Program-made: the position numbers and the translations under genes
Notes under the pieces: generated by a model
Seen by the model: only the letters and a program-made list of their open reading frames with translations
Databases searched by the model: none
What the model was told of the DNA's origin: nothing
Shown here: piece by piece, positions 30,956 to 32,916 of the stretch
Layout of the letters: each line of letters opens with the position of its first letter
How positions within the stretch are numbered: the stretch's first letter is position 1
NCBI GenBank assembly: GCA_003697045.1
Contig: RFGK01000160.1
Span: forward strand, 1-32,916
Reading direction: 5' to 3'
Source of the DNA: Planctomycetota bacterium
Lineage (GTDB): Bacteria > Planctomycetota > Phycisphaerae > Phycisphaerales > UBA1924
Length of the DNA: 32,916 nt

Positions 30956-32916
30956 TTACGCTGCTTGGCGTTGATGCCTGCTCGTCGTCCTGATCTCGGC
31001 GAGCAGACGACGGGCACATCGCGTCGCCCGCGTGCGCACCTGGTCATCCGTGTCCCTCGAAGCCATCGCCGCCACGCGTCGGCACAACCCGTCCCACGCC
31101 GACCCGACGCGCATCCTTCCCCGGCCCACCAGGACGCGCTCGGCCAGCCAGAGTCCGGCAAGACGATGCATCCCACGCTCATCGCCCAGGATTGACACCA
31201 GACCATCGATGCCGCTCGCGTCGAGCGCGTGGCCGTTGCGGTCCACTCCCGTGCGTTCGATGAGACCCCGCAATGCGTTGGCCCGAACCCGATGATGCCC
31301 GTCGCTCTTGAGCTCGATCAGACTTCCGTAGAGCGTCGCATCCACGGCTGCCAGGTCCGTACCGCTCGCAGCGCTGCGCACCTGCGCCTCGACCGCGTTG
31401 GCCCGCACACGATCGTCGTTGGCATGGAAAGCACGCTCGATTCGATCGCGGGCCGTCGGGGTGCGCGAATCGCCCAGAGCTGCCACGGCCGTCGCCACCA
31501 AGCGTGCATCTTCCGACTCGTCACCGGCAATCGCAAGCAGAATCGGTTCAACCGCGGGGACGATGCGCAGCAGGCGTGCCAGCCGAACCGCATCGATGCG
31601 CTCGCTCATTGATCCGCCTTCCAGGCGGCTGCGCACCGCGTGCAGGAAACCCGTCCGATCACTGCGAAGCCATTGCAACGCGGCAAGTCGACTCGCCGAA
31701 TCCCGCACGCACCAGGGATCAACTCGTGCCTGGTCCTGCTGTGCGAGTGTCCGCACCTGCTCGTGCGGCGAGCGGGCCAGCTTCGCTGCAAGTCGAGCTC
31801 GCTCCCGATCGGCCGGTCGCATCGGCCAACGCGACCAGAAGCCCGTACCCGCGGGCGAACGCGCCAGAACGGCCGAACGAGCAACCCGTGCATCCCGGTC
31901 GAATGCGTAATCGGCCTGCTCCAGAGGATCTCCCGTGCGCATGTGGGCAAAACGCACCCATGCGGAGGGATCCGTCAGGCCGCGCGCGCGAAGCGTCACC
32001 CGCACCGCATCGCTCGGCCGCACCGCGTCGGTCAGGTCCACCAGCCAACGCCGCGAAACGTCCGACAGCTCGCTTGCCACCGCCAGATCAGGCAGCGCTT
32101 CTCCTTCCATCGGTTCGACACCCAAAGCCGTCGTCTTTGTGCGCACCTTGATCACCCGCAGCGTTGAGCGCCTGACCGGGTGCAGTACCAAGTATGCGCA
32201 CGAAAGCAGCGCTTCGTGTTCGGCGGGGCTGTATGCTCGTCCGACGCGCGCAACCGCAGCGGCCCGCACAGCCTCGACTTTCATCCAACGCCATGCGCGT
32301 GCACGCATCCAGGGATCTGTCCCCCGCCGAAACGCAGCCCGAAGCCCCGACGCAGCCGGATGATCGGCCAGCTCTTCCAAATCCGCAAGCCCGAGCGCCT
32401 GCGCCCCGGGTGACTCGGGAGATTCAGCGAGCAAGAGCGCCGTTGTCATCACTCCCCGCTGCTGATGCTGATCAAAGCTGCGCACGGCCCGGCGCAACTG
32501 CGCGAGCACGGCTGCAAAGCCGGCATCGTCCGCGAGACCGACGACGCCGGGGCCTGCGTGCTCGTCTGCTCCCGGGCGATCCGAAAGCCCGGCGCCGCGC
32601 TTGACCATTTCGACCAGCGCCGACGCCGCGACGCGCGACGCCTGCCGATCCGGATTGAGCATCAGGTCCACACACGAATCGGCATACACCCAATCGGGGT
32701 AGCTTTCGATCCACGTTGCTGCCGAAACGGGATCCAGTCTGGCTGTCTCGGCAAGCGCCGCGTGCAGGCAAGAAGCGGGCCTTGCGAGCAATCGATTCAG
32801 ACACGGCTGATCCAGCCCGCGCCAGTGTCTGAGAACCCGGGCCAGCAGTTCTGCCCGGCGTTCATCCAGATCGATGCGGTGCGGCCAGGTGCGGAACCGG
32901 TCCAGGACTCCGCCAA
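30956..32916 (-). CDS. HEAT-repeat protein, N-terminus cut by the window edge (at least 652 aa)
   Basis: The reading frame is open from the right edge to a stop at 30956. A TTG at 32791 could serve as a start, but the frame continues upstream with no stop. The upstream residues (LDRFRTWPHRIDLDERRAELLARVLRHW) read like coding sequence, so the gene probably begins outside the window. The protein is almost entirely helical with repeated 'A..AL..L' helical pairs, for example DARLVATAVAALGDSRTPTARDRIERAF and DDRVRANAVEAQVRSA, the pattern of HEAT repeats. Such proteins are scaffolds for protein-protein contacts. I see no enzyme motif. It is followed by the 131-aa membrane protein 16 bp downstream, a likely partner. 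Confidence 0.8.
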   Translation of the reverse strand, partial: GGVLDRFRTWPHRIDLDERRAELLARVLRHWRGLDQPCLNRLLARPASCLHAALAETARLDPVSAATWIESYPDWVYADSCVDLMLNPDRQASRVAASALVEMVKRGAGLSDRPGADEHAGPGVVGLADDAGFAAVLAQLRRAVRSFDQHQQRGVMTTALLLAESPESPGAQALGLADLEELADHPAASGLRAAFRRGTDPWMRARAWRWMKVEAVRAAAVARVGRAYSPAEHEALLSCAYLVLHPVRRSTLRVIKVRTKTTALGVEPMEGEALPDLAVASELSDVSRRWLVDLTDAVRPSDAVRVTLRARGLTDPSAWVRFAHMRTGDPLEQADYAFDRDARVARSAVLARSPAGTGFWSRWPMRPADRERARLAAKLARSPHEQVRTLAQQDQARVDPWCVRDSASRLAALQWLRSDRTGFLHAVRSRLEGGSMSERIDAVRLARLLRIVPAVEPILLAIAGDESEDARLVATAVAALGDSRTPTARDRIERAFHANDDRVRANAVEAQVRSAASGTDLAAVDATLYGSLIELKSDGHHRVRANALRGLIERTGVDRNGHALDASGIDGLVSILGDERGMHRLAGLWLAERVLVGRGRMRVGSAWDGLCRRVAAMASRDTDDQVRTRATRCARRLLAEIRTTSRHQRQAA

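Noticed and set aside
32789-32791. TTG as the start of the HEAT-repeat gene
   Set aside because: The frame stays open to the window edge with coding-like sequence upstream, so the true start is probably outside.
1-32916. tRNA, rRNA, CRISPR array, insertion sequence, prophage or toxin-antitoxin genes
   Set aside because: None seen on either strand by eye; gaps are too short for most of these and no repeats of the needed kind are present.

Overview
The window is GC-rich, densely coded DNA from a diderm (LPS-type) bacterium. The gene content and protein style best fit Planctomycetota, probably Phycisphaerae. That is my inference from a long GH10-like protein with an unusual N-terminal half, a cluster of three SPFH proteins beside ABC-2 transporter genes, and large lineage-specific membrane and HEAT-repeat proteins. 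I see no rRNA, tRNA, CRISPR array, insertion sequence or phage gene. The window looks like ordinary chromosome, with one large uncharacterised membrane gene cluster.

Layout, left to right. (1) 1-3113, plus strand: the end of a KdsC-like phosphatase, translationally coupled (TAATG) to a very large membrane-anchored LptC/LptA-like protein. (2) 3118-9957: mostly single housekeeping or accessory genes on both strands. They are a Tat-type metallo-beta-lactamase-fold hydrolase, elongation factor P, shikimate kinase, an EamA transporter, a Bcp-type peroxiredoxin, two divergent small membrane proteins of unknown role, a fusion of a B12-binding domain with a MeaB-type GTPase, and a PagL-like outer-membrane protein. 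(3) 9961-18008, minus strand: a six-gene run in the order GH10-like pseudo-glycosidase, ComEA-like helix-hairpin-helix protein, Mfd, PhoU, HPt protein, REC-GGDEF diguanylate cyclase. (4) 18124-19074: purC, divergent from that run. (5) 19081-28807, minus strand: a tight six-gene cluster in the order multi-spanning SPFH protein, HflC-like, HflK-like, ABC ATPase, ABC-2 permease, large membrane-anchored helical protein. A second ABC-2 permease is transcribed divergently at 29180-30535. (6) 30544-32916, minus strand: a HEAT-repeat protein running off the window edge, followed by a small one-span membrane protein.

How the genes may work together. The strongest candidate for an undescribed system is region 5. 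Three SPFH proteins, each predicted to place its SPFH domain on the outer face of the inner membrane, share a minus-strand cluster with an ABC ATPase and a permease. Several junctions in it have 4-bp stop/start overlaps. The ATPase has a long acidic tail with a short motif repeated three times, which could be a docking element. Region 3 combines DNA repair (Mfd), a PhoU-like regulator and a phosphotransfer/c-di-GMP output pair without a local kinase.

Limits: all calls come from reading translations and motifs by eye. No homology search, signal-peptide, coiled-coil or structure prediction was run.
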